Part shown: in pieces, positions 36,301-43,516 of the stretch | How the letters are laid out: the number at the start of each line of letters is the position of its first letter | How positions within the stretch are numbered: position 1 is the first letter of the stretch | DNA from: Coriobacteriaceae bacterium | Lineage (GTDB): Bacteria; Actinomycetota; Coriobacteriia; Coriobacteriales; Coriobacteriaceae | Length of the DNA: 64,000 nucleotides | Assembly: GCA_902364645.1 (NCBI GenBank) | Contig: CABJEP010000003.1 | Location: 1 to 64,000 of the forward strand | Direction of reading: 5' to 3' | Translations under genes and position numbers: made by a program | Notes under the pieces: model-generated | The model's input: only the letters and a program-made list of their open reading frames with translations | Told to the model about the DNA's origin: nothing | Database searches by the model: none

Positions 36301-36971
36301 ACGGCACGGCGCTGTCCAAGCAGGTCGACGTTCGCGTGTCTGCCGAGGCAGTGCGACCGGCGCGACCGGTGGCGACGATTGGTGCGACGACGTTTGGTGC
36401 ATGGTCGCCCAAGGAGAACTATATTACGGTGCCCAAGGGCACGAAGCTGGAGCTTTCGGCCGAGGATGGCACGACGATTTGGTACACCGCCAACGACACC
36501 TGCCCCTGCCGTGATGAGGGGCGCGTGCGGTATACCGAGCCCATTGTGCTCGACAGCAATATGTACGTGCGTATTGCGGCGCAGCGTCCCGGCATGTCGT
36601 ATAGCGAGTATTCGGAGCGCTTGAACATTACGATTACGGTGACCGATGAGGCGACGCCCGATCCCGAGCCGGAGCCCGGGCCCAAGCCGGAACCCAAGCC
36701 GGAACCCAAGCCGACGCCTGGCGGCGGCGAGCAGGGTGGCGGTGCGGATGGCTCTGGCGGTACCGGGGCTCCTGCGGGTGGTTCGACTTCGACGACGACC
36801 ACGGTGACGACGGACAAGTCCAAGGGTAAGGGCAAGAACGGTAAGAAGTCCGATGCTGCGGTGCTCGTCAACACGGGAGACACCACCGCGATGACGGTCG
36901 CCGCTCTGGGCATCGCCGGCGCAACCGTAGCCGCGGCCGGCATTGCCGCAACCAAGCGTCGCAAGCGCTAG
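30366..36971 (+). CDS. Giant LPXTG-like surface protein with BspA-type leucine-rich repeats
   Basis: This 2201-aa protein has a signal peptide (1-33), an Asp/Ala/Pro-rich segment, and a BspA-like LRR domain (about 179-394, with units such as SIKEIALPDSVEELKSYAF and GTVERIGPYAFNGCEHVSSV). A long middle part (about 400-1690) has carbohydrate- or Ig-like segments and a helical region without a family I recognise. Toward the C-terminus lie a carboxypeptidase-regulatory-like domain (about 1698-1792), an Ig-like domain (1899-1995) and a chitobiase-C-like domain (2003-2092, with TTIWYTANDTCP). A Pro/Lys stalk, a Gly-rich linker and the sorting signal LVNTG (2167) follow. ATG 30366 has AGGAAAGGA upstream. 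It is bracketed by two near-identical palindrome arrays, so gain or loss by recombination is possible. Confidence 0.88.
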   Translation: MRWTTVRALCRRLTIAAVTLTMVTGSLPVGAFAEVLTTDSTFVQTDVDQVDAADPADAAPDAADHAPDAGAAGPTAPDTGDTPTPPASEIASAAGLTGAGQTESTPAGTLATDLVEGKELAEQQKQEEASGTEATWNEELELWATSKGAMGVKDEYDDGYVAGEQTPAQYYFSIDSLTNEISIEYGDAGITTLEVPSTIDDKNVVSLTGMGSAALTSITFASNSHVRSVGGLGGSSIKEIALPDSVEELKSYAFYKSKTLQTVTWPNNAAFTTIPEQAFKDCEQLDDNVVATLPPSVKTIAYLAFAYCGVPQFYVSDTTVLTFTQIAVPGTVERIGPYAFNGCEHVSSVTIGDGVKYIGAHAFTYLDPALAGKEIVVPKSVQSIDLEPFDNTRITSAAGSSTTNHSAVTLRVMNPDIKLEEGGLYVNNVTIDGVDYSMPFSEGQTIYAYATDSAGNPSMIKKVADAVGDQMDSADPSRPAYTFEWMGEAAQVTGKLPQSATATLVQAGQSTPLAVGDDGSFTADALSKTAVTLRISLSGYYDMVLARPGDQMTGTWNIGEIKAEDFTKIPTSRAIELNVAYLEPVAGQDKTERIELDSLDNIDLTVKSGGKTLKPAKGDKENDYRIQGTALVVSQAIADADQDLEITLVPKDSLKLGGATATVKPSAGKVDIDLKPWGTATVTTKGDYQGANRVLVFRTSDGKLVADGVTYLMGYEDDGTTPIMKAETPRLKAGSYTIVAFNKTSYDIQATSYSTFSRLGLTVGKHIAQKQVKIEDGKQLDVTLDVPTFDVEAYRAERGLTAGSVIADSSAVVGVETELRIHYELKDSQAAKIEIPLAKDAVEDVSAGSRDPGDSSRTWWTDATWEGDNLVLDMKKGMGADVFVRFKPKAAGIYAISPLITLGEVTLPLGSTTLEVSGSRIEVDSTDVHSLLGNVAYVYAAPGKSVQLTVGAGASAAKYTGKTNKLGRAKIEYDLPQDTLAAERVTLEARVGSTDVAAAAAEVTARNYVRYVPSASVWNFDVTYRGGTQNLVKDGKDTGKSLWTFHHLPQKKNAYWTFDITLEVGNEEAADTLDLYVDCVDGKTVTIPLAQKSREGTRVRYVAEYVDEGYLKLLDEFNKANDSTYVNCGNFEQIFMPQTYRISNAQLMTMLSFDANASAKKHSAAAEERQQEFSNAVQQWHEYMMDSSFNDVDEAFNDAIDQMVADAFAEEDKDGKDEGGNARKVRRAPAAGSGEGETDNEAAQFAAELKAAVGGSSALLTKQGDSYGVNVDKMIFEDAYGTGEDWYQELASAQGANAADAAAIKELVDHASRAEFIAQQAEDLVGQSMGIGQLNQYGSWNDATAAALNKCAGIKASEYNGQSTSGFNDLGQALGSSLSYKAADDDTVKGFKVAAPDGEQTAYIESEFIENSNNNKNQALLFNSIAMQCDILDNLYDNWNVVHSLNNSTIRGWLMAWKRNGDVSAHMKLIRTIRSLKSYKIECEMFGQVFKTDAWKAAGQAFPAATQGIGIFTGIYGVNDASKNWENVNVRMQKVKGEREGYELQHTRLLAKPEKTEDDWKCIYALRDAMEKARAFEDLLYRQLCHDSTDVAVGSIMTIAGVLTAGSAGTVVGAAYDAASTSVGSERAIKLTNAECAYDVACEQVERACQNRITVNWGELTDAEVYKANKDGLISDEKMQSIFEARYRNVAAKAAPDPAGVVYEGLLSNTVEGATVELWSADDAAGTNATRWDAEEYEQDNPLATGADGAYNWNTPTGWYQVRVTKDGYEEARSAWLRVPPIQTEVNIGLVSTAAPEVVSAHAYTDCVEVEFAQYMDASDDALAALCEQGLGDVTYTWLDKQDDPKGKPLSRVLRIHYADAREAGSTVEFELDGARNYAGTAMARWASGELVVGVRADKLKLNVEQAVTMLEGSDFELVANVTDKAGKPFAGAKVSVGLESSAICSVDATQAVTGEDGAATFALHGVLPGLTTLTAAVDGTALSKQVDVRVSAEAVRPARPVATIGATTFGAWSPKENYITVPKGTKLELSAEDGTTIWYTANDTCPCRDEGRVRYTEPIVLDSNMYVRIAAQRPGMSYSEYSERLNITITVTDEATPDPEPEPGPKPEPKPEPKPTPGGGEQGGGADGSGGTGAPAGGSTSTTTTVTTDKSKGKGKNGKKSDAAVLVNTGDTTAMTVAALGIAGATVAAAGIAATKRRKR

Positions 36972-37007
36972 GTTTTGGCGACGGCGCCCATCCTCGGCTT
37001 TCGCAAA

Positions 37008-37225
37008 ATCTCAACCTGTAACACCTGGCTGCCCAAAACGGCCCCAGATGTTACAGATTTAGATGAACCGAATGGCCGCCAACCTAACGTCTCGATCTGT
37101 AACATGTAGCGAGGAATTTGGCCTCTAACTGTTACAGATTGAGATAAAGCGGAGGCGACTGGCGCAATATCTCGATCTGTAACAACTACGATGCTCAACG
37201 GGCTCCAGGTGTTACAGATCGAGAC
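37008..37225. repeat. Array B: three 57-bp palindromes at 80-81-bp spacing
   Basis: In the 394-base gap 36972-37365, units lie at 37008-37064, 37089-37145 and 37169-37225. The first two match array A closely, including the spacer ending GCCAACCTAAC; the third is an extra unit. The array starts 37 bases after the adhesin stop. Confidence 0.9.
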
Positions 37226-37244
37226 AAACTAGTCGGTCAGGCTC

Positions 37245-37285
37245 CCAACCACCACAAAGGTGCCTGTCCCCTTTGTGGTGGTTGG
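37245..37285. repeat. GGGACAG-type hairpin after array B
   Basis: CCAACCACCACAAAGG (37245-37260) and its perfect inverse (37270-37285) enclose TGCCTGTCC. Confidence 0.8.
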
Positions 37286-37301
37286 GGCGGCCGACATAGA
37301 A

Positions 37302-37337
37302 AAAGTCCCCGCCGGGCGTGTGCTCGACGGGGACTTT
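37302..37337 (-). terminator. Terminator of the nfnA-nfnB operon
   Basis: AAAGTCCCCG (37302-37311) pairs with CGGGGACTTT (37328-37337). On the minus strand it ends in a run of five T, 29 bases beyond the nfnB stop. Confidence 0.8.
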
Positions 37338-37365
37338 GCCGTTTGGTGGCTAACGCTGTAGGTGA

Positions 37366-38775
37366 TTACTCGCCCAGCAGGCTCTTGGTGATGGAAGCGG
37401 CGGCCTTCTTGCCGGCGCCCATCGCCAGAATGACCGTAGCGGCACCGGTGACGATGTCGCCGCCGGCCCAGATGCGGGGATCGGTGGTCTGGCCGGTCTC
37501 CTCGTCGGCAACGATGTAGCCCCACTTGTTGAGCTCCATCTTGCCGCCGATCTTGGCAGCGAAGGGGTTGGCGTTGGTGCCGATGGCCGAGATCGCGACG
37601 TCGCAGGGAATCTCCTCGATGGCACCCTCGATGGGCACCGGGCGACGACGGCCGGACTCGTCAGGCTCGCCGAGCTCCATCTTCTGGACCTTGACGGCGC
37701 ACACGGAGCCATCCTCGCCAGCGACAAACTCGAGCGGGGAAACGAGCGGCAGAACCTCGACGCCCTCGGCCTTGGCGTGGTGCAGCTCGGCGCGACGGCA
37801 GGGCATCTCGTCCTCGGTACGACGGTAGGCGATGATGGCGTGCTCGGCGCCCAGACGCTTGGCGGTACGGACGGCGTCCATAGCCACGTTGCCGCCGCCA
37901 AAGACGACGACGTTCTTGCCGTGCTTGGTGGGGGTGTCGTACTCGGGGAACTTGTTGGCCTTCATCAGATTCACGCGGGTGAGGTACTCGTTCGCGAAGA
38001 AGACGTTGGGCAGGTTCTCGCCGGGGACGTTGAGGAACTTGGGCAGGCCAGCGCCGGTCGCCACGTAGATGGCGTCGAAGCCCTGCTCGAACAGCTCCTC
38101 GGCCGTGGCCATGTTACCCACGACGGAGTTGTACTCAAACTTGACGCCCATGTCCTCCAGGCCGTCAATCTCGCGCTTGACGACCGCCTTGGGCAGACGG
38201 AACTCGGGGATGCCGTAGACCAGCACGCCGCCGCCGGTAAAGAATGCCTCAAAGACGGTGACGTCAAAACCGTTACGGGCGAGCTCGCCGGCGCAGGTGA
38301 TGCCGGACGGGCCAGAGCCCACGACGGCGACCTTCTTGCCGTTCTTGGGAGCCATCTTGGGCGTGGAGGCGAGCTCGGGGCGGTCACCCAGGAAGCGCTC
38401 GAGCTGGCCGATGGCCACGGGCTCGGACTTCTTGCCACGGATGCACTTGCCCTCGCACTGGTTCTCCTGCGGGCAGACGCGGCCGCAGATGGCGGGAAGC
38501 ATGGAGTCCTCGCGGATGGTATCGAGAGCGCCGCCGAAGTCCTTCTCACGGATCTGCTCGATAAAGCGGGGGATGTTGATGTTGACGGGGCAGCCCTCAA
38601 CACAGAACGGCTTCTTGCAGTTGAGGCAGCGCTCGGCCTCGGCCAGCGCCATCTCCTCGGTGAAGCCCTTGTCGACGGGGCGGAAGTCGCAGGCGCGCTC
38701 GGCAGCCGGCTCCTCGTTATCGGGGGTGCGGGGCGACTTCATATCGGCAACGAAACGACCGTTAACTAGTGGCAT
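37366..38775 (-). CDS. nfnB: NfnB-like subunit: NADPH-dependent oxidoreductase (GltD family)
   Basis: This 469-aa flavoprotein is related to the glutamate synthase small subunit. The N-terminus binds two 4Fe-4S clusters (CLNCKKPFCVEGCP and CGRVCPQENQCEGKC); then come an FAD site (VAVVGSGPSGITCAGEL), an NADPH-type site (VVVFGGGNVAMDAVRTA) and the GDIVTGAATVILAMGAGKKAA end. Because it is paired with an NfnA/PyrK-type gene, the best call is the large subunit of the bifurcating NADH-dependent ferredoxin:NADP+ oxidoreductase. No glutamate synthase large subunit is nearby, which argues against GltD. Its ATG overlaps the end of nfnA by 10 bases. Confidence 0.88.
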   Translation of the reverse strand: MPLVNGRFVADMKSPRTPDNEEPAAERACDFRPVDKGFTEEMALAEAERCLNCKKPFCVEGCPVNINIPRFIEQIREKDFGGALDTIREDSMLPAICGRVCPQENQCEGKCIRGKKSEPVAIGQLERFLGDRPELASTPKMAPKNGKKVAVVGSGPSGITCAGELARNGFDVTVFEAFFTGGGVLVYGIPEFRLPKAVVKREIDGLEDMGVKFEYNSVVGNMATAEELFEQGFDAIYVATGAGLPKFLNVPGENLPNVFFANEYLTRVNLMKANKFPEYDTPTKHGKNVVVFGGGNVAMDAVRTAKRLGAEHAIIAYRRTEDEMPCRRAELHHAKAEGVEVLPLVSPLEFVAGEDGSVCAVKVQKMELGEPDESGRRRPVPIEGAIEEIPCDVAISAIGTNANPFAAKIGGKMELNKWGYIVADEETGQTTDPRIWAGGDIVTGAATVILAMGAGKKAAASITKSLLGE

Positions 38776-39605
38776 GCGCAGCTCTTTTCCTCATAGGCCT
38801 TGAGGGACGCGCCCTCTTCGGAACGATAAGCGGCCTGGCGGGCACGAAGGTCATCCCAGTCGACTAGGGTGGCATCGAAGTCGGGGCCGTCGACGCAAGC
38901 GAACTTGGTCACGCCGCCCACCTCGACGCGGCAGCAGCCGCACATACCGGTGCCGTCAACCATGATGGGGTTGAGCGACGCGGTGATGGGGGTGTCGTAC
39001 TTCTGGGCGGTGAGGGTCGAGAACTTCATCATCGGAACGGGGCCGACGCAGAAGACCTGGCTCACGGCCTTGTCCTGCAGCAGGCGCTCCAGCGGAGCGG
39101 TGACAACGCCCTGCTCGCCGTAGGAGCCGTCGTCAGTGGTGATGTGGATGTGGTCCTCGTCGAGGAGCTCGCGGAACTGGTCCTCCATGAGCAGGAGGTC
39201 CTTGGTGCGGGCGCCCATGATGGCGTGGACCTCGTGACCGGTCTCGACCAGGTGCTTGGCGACCGGGAAGGCAATTGCCAGGCCGACGCCGCCGCCAATG
39301 ACGGCACAGGGGCCCTCGGCCATCTCGGTGGGAACGCCCAGCGGGCCCACGACGTCGCGCAGCGACTCGCCGGCCTCGTAGGTGGACAGCATCTCGGTGG
39401 TCTTGCCGATCACCATGAAGATGAACTCGACCCAGCCCTCGTCACCGTTCCAGCCAGCTAGGGTAAACGGGACGCGCTCGCCCGTCTCGTTGGCGCGAAC
39501 CATGAGGAACTGTCCAGCGTGCGCATGCTTGGCGATTGCGGGCGCCTCGATGCGGAACTTGAACACCTTCTCCGAGAACTGCGTCTTCTCCAGGATCTTA
39601 TACAT
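38766..39605 (-). CDS. nfnA: NfnA-like subunit: FAD/[2Fe-2S] electron-transfer protein (PyrK family)
   Basis: This 279-aa protein has a ferredoxin-reductase fold: an FAD domain (GQFLMVRANETGERVPFTLA), an NAD domain (IGGGVGLAIAFPVAKHL) and a C-terminal [2Fe-2S] site in MCGCCRVEV...FACVDGPDFD. It resembles PyrK and sulfide dehydrogenase beta, but the neighbour nfnB makes NfnA the best match. Together they would link NADH, NADPH and ferredoxin pools in an anaerobe. ATG 39605 has GAGAGGGG upstream on the minus strand. A palindromic element lies in its upstream gap. Confidence 0.88.
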   Translation of the reverse strand: MYKILEKTQFSEKVFKFRIEAPAIAKHAHAGQFLMVRANETGERVPFTLAGWNGDEGWVEFIFMVIGKTTEMLSTYEAGESLRDVVGPLGVPTEMAEGPCAVIGGGVGLAIAFPVAKHLVETGHEVHAIMGARTKDLLLMEDQFRELLDEDHIHITTDDGSYGEQGVVTAPLERLLQDKAVSQVFCVGPVPMMKFSTLTAQKYDTPITASLNPIMVDGTGMCGCCRVEVGGVTKFACVDGPDFDATLVDWDDLRARQAAYRSEEGASLKAYEEKSCACH

Positions 39606-39765
39606 AGAACCCCTCTCTTGTTAGGGCGGCCGAACCGTGCCTCCACGGAAATGGACGGCAGCCCGAATAAAACCGTACGCGCACAGGCGTTGTGCAGACA
39701 TACGGTGCAAATTATACCCTCATGGACATGTCGCTTACGTGTGTCTTTGGCAGGTGGGAAAAGTG

Positions 39766-39969
39766 ACCTACCAAAAAGGGACAGGTTTATTTTGGCAGGT
39801 TTTATCAGGCAAAACGGCAAAGGGGGCCGGCCCCGCGCATCGGTGAGGCCGACCCCCTTTGGAGCGCTGCATATGTATGGCGGCACAGGGCTTATTGCGA
39901 TGCGGCCGCGGCGGCGTTTTCGCATATAAAACCTGACAAAATAAACCTGTCCCTAAATGGTAGGTTTTA
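39766..39969. repeat. MITE-like element built from two inverted GGGACAGG palindromes
   Basis: In the 361-base gap 39606-39966, two copies of the unit seen at purF face each other: 39766-39806 and 39926-39969. Their 28-base inner arms (39778-39805, 39926-39953) match with one mismatch, giving a 204-bp element. Inside is a G/C-rich hairpin (about 39818-39861). The right end overlaps the pth stop codon. Confidence 0.7.
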
Positions 39970-40596
39970 GTGCTTGCCGTTGGCGGAGGCGGAGCCGTTG
40001 ACGTGGTCGCGGGCGTAGACCACGCCGTGTACGATCGCCAGGCCGGCGGCGTCGGCGGCGCGGGCGCAGGTGTCCTGGAAGTCCTCGGCCTCGCGGGCGC
40101 GCAGCTGCTTGAGCACGTAGTCGGCGACAGCCATCTTGCCGGGAGGGTTGCCGATGCCGGTGCGGATGCGGCTGAAGTCGCGACTGCCCATCTTGTCGAT
40201 GATGGAACGCAGGCCGTTGTGGCCAGCATGGCCGCCGCCCACCTTAACACGTACGTCACCGGCGGGAATGTCGAGCTCGTCGTGGATGACGAGCAGCTCC
40301 TCGGCTTTGATCTTGTACTCGCGGCAGAGCTTGGAGATGGGACCGCCCGAGGTATTCATGTACGACTGCGGCTTGACCAGCACAATCTGGCGCTTGCCGC
40401 CCTCTTCCTCGGCATCGTTGATATTGATGAGCGCGACCTCGGCGCCTGCCTGGTTTTTCCAGTACGTGACACCGGCCTGACGGGCCAGCTCGTCGATTGC
40501 CTTAAAGCCGGCGTTGTGGCGGGTCTCGGCATATTCCTCGCCAGGGTTGCCAAGTCCGGCAACCATGCGAATCTTGAGCGGCTGTGCAGCTGCCAT
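39967..40596 (-). CDS. pth: Peptidyl-tRNA hydrolase
   Basis: This 209-aa enzyme frees tRNA from peptidyl-tRNA that drops off ribosomes. Motifs are GLGNPGEEYAETRHNAGF with the catalytic His, KPQSYMNTSGGPISKL, HDELDIPAGDVRVK with the catalytic Asp, and GGGHAGHNGLRSI. I use ATG 40596, with AAAGGA 5 bases upstream; ATG 40602 would abut the ribosome site. The tail is a little longer than usual. The stop codon TAA is the first triplet of a TAAAACCTACCA palindrome, exactly as in purF. Confidence 0.96.
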   Translation of the reverse strand: MAAAQPLKIRMVAGLGNPGEEYAETRHNAGFKAIDELARQAGVTYWKNQAGAEVALININDAEEEGGKRQIVLVKPQSYMNTSGGPISKLCREYKIKAEELLVIHDELDIPAGDVRVKVGGGHAGHNGLRSIIDKMGSRDFSRIRTGIGNPPGKMAVADYVLKQLRAREAEDFQDTCARAADAAGLAIVHGVVYARDHVNGSASANGKH

Positions 40597-40712
40597 GTTC
40601 ATCCTTTCGTTGATTTGTCGCCTGCTATGGTGAGCGACCCTGTTGCCGCTGTCAAATGGAGGGCGATTGAGGTTGTTTGGGGGGGCGTTTGGACGGCCGT
40701 CGAAATCCGAGG

Positions 40713-40916
40713 TGGACAGTTAGTTCAGATACGTATTAGTTCTGAGGACTCGAATTGCTCAATTCAATGCCGATGCGTTGTTTTGGAGCTTTAGTTAGCC
40801 CATATGACGCTGTTTTGAAGTCTATCCTGCCTTCAAATAGGGCGAATGGTATAGAGATGGCTGCAAAACAACCTAATTCAATGTGTCCATTTATACGTAT
40901 TTGAACTAACTGTCCA
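40713..40916. repeat. 204-bp inverted-repeat element (left copy)
   Basis: In the 353-base gap 40597-40949, the element opens with TGGACAGTTAGTTCA then GATACGTAT and closes with the inverse, so both ends match over about 24 bases. The interior (about 155 bases) has no long frame. The same ends bound a second element at 42241. No target duplication is obvious. Confidence 0.8.
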
Positions 40917-40949
40917 GACCTGTTCGACGGCGCACGGTTGATTCGCCGT

Positions 40950-42077
40950 TTAGACCGGCGCAAGGCCGATTCCGGCCCGCAGAGCGTTGAGCCAAGCGGC
41001 CTGACGCTTGCGATAGCCCTTGATGCGATATCGGAATCGGACTCCCGCGAGTCGATGCATCGTTTGGGCGAAGGCTTCGAGTGCAACAAGGTCTTTCATT
41101 TGGTCGCGATTGATAACCAGGACGTGGATGCCCATTGCCTTGAGGCCATTATTTCGATTGCCATCGTGGATGCGAGCGTTTTGAAGCTCATGCCCAATTC
41201 CGTTGTATTCGTTGTCGACTCCGGCTGCTGGGCAATATAGGTCGCAGATGGCATAGGGGATGCCCGAGGACATATTGACCGCAAGGGTGTCGAAGTCGAT
41301 TCGATGGTTGAGTAGCAGGCCTCCCATGGGCAGGCTGCAACATCCGAATCCGCCAAAGCGCATGGGTGCTCCGAGAACAGCAAACATTAGGGATTCGGCT
41401 GGGGATGCAGATCCGGGTCGGGCAAGCTTGACTGCCGTGCGAAACGAGGCGTATGAGCTACTTTTGGCGAAGCGTGCGACCGCCTCGAGCTCTTCGATGG
41501 TCGTGGCGGGCTCGCATTTGTAGTGCGCCTGTTCATAGCGGGTTTCGTTCTGCTGTTCGGCTGCCGACTGGCCGCCCAGGCAATCAAGATCACCCGTCGC
41601 TGCGCAGCCATCGCCCTTGGGCCAGATGTCGTCATAGGCAATGGGGTATGTTGCCCCGGGAGGAAGGGAGTAGGTTCCGAGCAGTTCCATGAGAAGCATC
41701 AAGGTTTTGGCGACTGATTCATTTTTGGAACAAAGCATGGCTGTCACGGCAGGAGACGTTGCGTAGATGTCGGCCTCGACGTGCATAATTGCACCTTCAG
41801 GAAGCGGAACGGAGAGAATATGCTGAAGAAGTCGCTTGTCGGGGCGTCTGTTGTTTTCGTCTGAAACGAGAAGATCGAGCAGTTCGGAATCATCTTCATT
41901 CCAGGCGTCGAGTATCGAAAGTGCGCCAAAGTCTATCGCGTCATTATTGGGAATGCAGCTAGCCAAGGCCGGTGCTTGCTGTTCACTATCAACGGAGTCC
42001 CAGGGTAGGACAGAGTACGCCCGTCGTGCGCGACGAATTGCGCGGAGGGCGGAGAAATGTGAAATCACGGTCGTCAT
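40950..42077 (-). CDS. Uncharacterised protein with a possible PD-(D/E)XK (DUF559-like) C-terminus
   Basis: This 375-aa protein begins with VISHFSALRAIRRARR, like the start of many coriobacterial proteins of this class. The C-terminal part (about 225-350) has ASPAESLMFAVLGAPMRFGG, then ICDLYCPAAGVDNEYNGIGH, a later NRNNGLKAMGIHVLVINRDQ and a basic end. The Asp...Glu-Tyr-x-Gly pattern followed by His and Arg recalls the DUF559/Vsr-like endonuclease fold, but I do not see all catalytic residues with certainty. It is flanked on both sides by 204-bp elements with the same ends. It might be defence cargo; this is inference. Confidence 0.6.
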   Translation of the reverse strand: MTTVISHFSALRAIRRARRAYSVLPWDSVDSEQQAPALASCIPNNDAIDFGALSILDAWNEDDSELLDLLVSDENNRRPDKRLLQHILSVPLPEGAIMHVEADIYATSPAVTAMLCSKNESVAKTLMLLMELLGTYSLPPGATYPIAYDDIWPKGDGCAATGDLDCLGGQSAAEQQNETRYEQAHYKCEPATTIEELEAVARFAKSSSYASFRTAVKLARPGSASPAESLMFAVLGAPMRFGGFGCCSLPMGGLLLNHRIDFDTLAVNMSSGIPYAICDLYCPAAGVDNEYNGIGHELQNARIHDGNRNNGLKAMGIHVLVINRDQMKDLVALEAFAQTMHRLAGVRFRYRIKGYRKRQAAWLNALRAGIGLAPV

Positions 42078-42240
42078 AGCTATAACGTACTAAGTTGGCA
42101 GCAGAATGCGACCGCCGTACCGTTCTTTTCGCCCAGCGGGGCGCTGCGCGCCACGAACGGCTGGGTGTTATGAGATCGATGGAATCGGTTGAGGGGATTG
42201 CAGGAAATTGAGCTCTGCTGCGAAGGTTGACGATAGCTAC

Positions 42241-42443
42241 TGGACAGTTAGTTCAGATACGTATAAGGCGGCGGGCGTTCGAGGCGTTTCTAAGGGCCTT
42301 TGAGGGCGATTTGAGGGTAAATATGCGGCGGTCGTGCTCGAAAACGATGAGCTTTGGGCGGCATGGCATCCGCTGGGGAGCTCAGAAGGCTCCGAACGGC
42401 CCTTTGGAGCTTTAAAAAAATACGTATCTGAACTAACTGTCCA
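42241..42443. repeat. 203-bp inverted-repeat element (right copy)
   Basis: In the 452-base gap 42078-42529, the element starts with TGGACAGTTAGTTCA and GATACGTAT and ends with the exact inverse at 42443. Its interior differs from the left copy. Bases 42078-42240 before it show no gene or clear signal. It lies 24 bases from the prs terminator. Confidence 0.8.
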
Positions 42444-42466
42444 TGGAAGGTTGGCGAGGGATAGAA

Positions 42467-42496
42467 AAAGGGTCGGAAGCGAGCTTCCGACCCTTT
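42467..42496 (-). terminator. Terminator of prs
   Basis: AAAGGGTCGGAAGC (42467-42480) pairs perfectly with 42483-42496 around GA. On the minus strand it is followed by five T. Confidence 0.85.
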
Positions 42497-42529
42497 AAAA
42501 GCATCAAAGATGATGCGATGCGCGTTGGA

Positions 42530-43516
42530 TTACAGCGCGAAGTCGCCGCCGACGAGCGTGGAGACGGGCTCCTCGTGGTAAACGGCGGAGATGGCCTGAG
42601 CGAACTCCTCGGCGACCGAGATGGTCTTGATCTTGCCGCCGACCTCGACGGGAATGGCGTCGGTGACGACGCACTCGACGATCGGGGCGTCGTTCAGGCG
42701 CTCGATGGCCGGACCGGAGAAGATGCCGTGGGTGGCGCACACGTAGATGTCGCCAGCGCCCATAGCCTTGAGCTCCTTGACGTTGGCGCACAGGGTGCCA
42801 GCGGTGTCGATCATGTCGTCGTTGATGATGCAGGTCTTGCCCTTGATGTCACCGATGATGCCCATGACCTCGGCGGCGTTGTGGCGCGGACGGCCCTTGT
42901 GGGCGATGGCCAGGTCGCAGCCGAGCATGTCGGAGAGCTTCTTGGCGGCCTTGGCACGACCCACGTCGGGGGAGACGACAACCAGGTTGTCGGTGTCGAA
43001 GTGCATGTCGTTGTAGTACTGGCCAAACAGCGGCAGTGCGGACAGGTGGTTAACCGGGATATCGAAGAAGCCCTGGATCTGGCCCTGGTGCAGGTCGAGG
43101 GTGATGATGCGGTTGACGCCGGCGCGCTCGAGCAGGTTGGCGACGAGGCGGGCGGTGATGGGCTCGCGCGGGCCGGCCTTGCGGTCCTGGCGGGCATAGC
43201 CGTAGTGGGTGATGACGGCGGTGATGGAGCGGGCGGATGCGCGCTTGGCAGCGTCGGTGGCGATGAGCAGCTCCATGAGCATGTCGTTGACGTTGCCACC
43301 GGCCACGGACTGAATCAGGAAGACGTCGGCGCCGCGGACGGTCTCGTCGTAGCGGGCGTAAATCTCACCGTTGGCGAACTGCTTTAGCGTAAGGCCCGAA
43401 AGCTCGACCCCAAGGTACTCAGCAATCTTCTGAGCGAGGGGACGGTTGGAGGAACCGGAATACACACGGATGGACTTGCGCATATTCTCCGACTTCTCGG
43501 GATCATTAATCGGCAT
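42530..43516 (-). CDS. prs: Ribose-phosphate pyrophosphokinase
   Basis: This 328-aa enzyme makes PRPP from ribose 5-phosphate and ATP, feeding purine, pyrimidine, histidine and NAD synthesis. Motifs are SGSSNRPLAQKIAEYLG, the metal/ATP loop TLDLHQGQIQGFFDIPVNHL, VVVSPDVGRAKAAKKLSD and the PRPP-binding DDMIDTAGTLC. ATG 43516 has AAAGGAG upstream on the minus strand. It is transcribed in the same direction as glmU, from which it is separated by a terminator. PRPP made here is the substrate of purF, also in the window. Confidence 0.97.
   Translation of the reverse strand: MPINDPEKSENMRKSIRVYSGSSNRPLAQKIAEYLGVELSGLTLKQFANGEIYARYDETVRGADVFLIQSVAGGNVNDMLMELLIATDAAKRASARSITAVITHYGYARQDRKAGPREPITARLVANLLERAGVNRIITLDLHQGQIQGFFDIPVNHLSALPLFGQYYNDMHFDTDNLVVVSPDVGRAKAAKKLSDMLGCDLAIAHKGRPRHNAAEVMGIIGDIKGKTCIINDDMIDTAGTLCANVKELKAMGAGDIYVCATHGIFSGPAIERLNDAPIVECVVTDAIPVEVGGKIKTISVAEEFAQAISAVYHEEPVSTLVGGDFAL

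Noticed and set aside
40713-40916. Insertion sequence with a transposase
   Set aside because: No transposase frame in either 204-bp element; at most a non-autonomous element.
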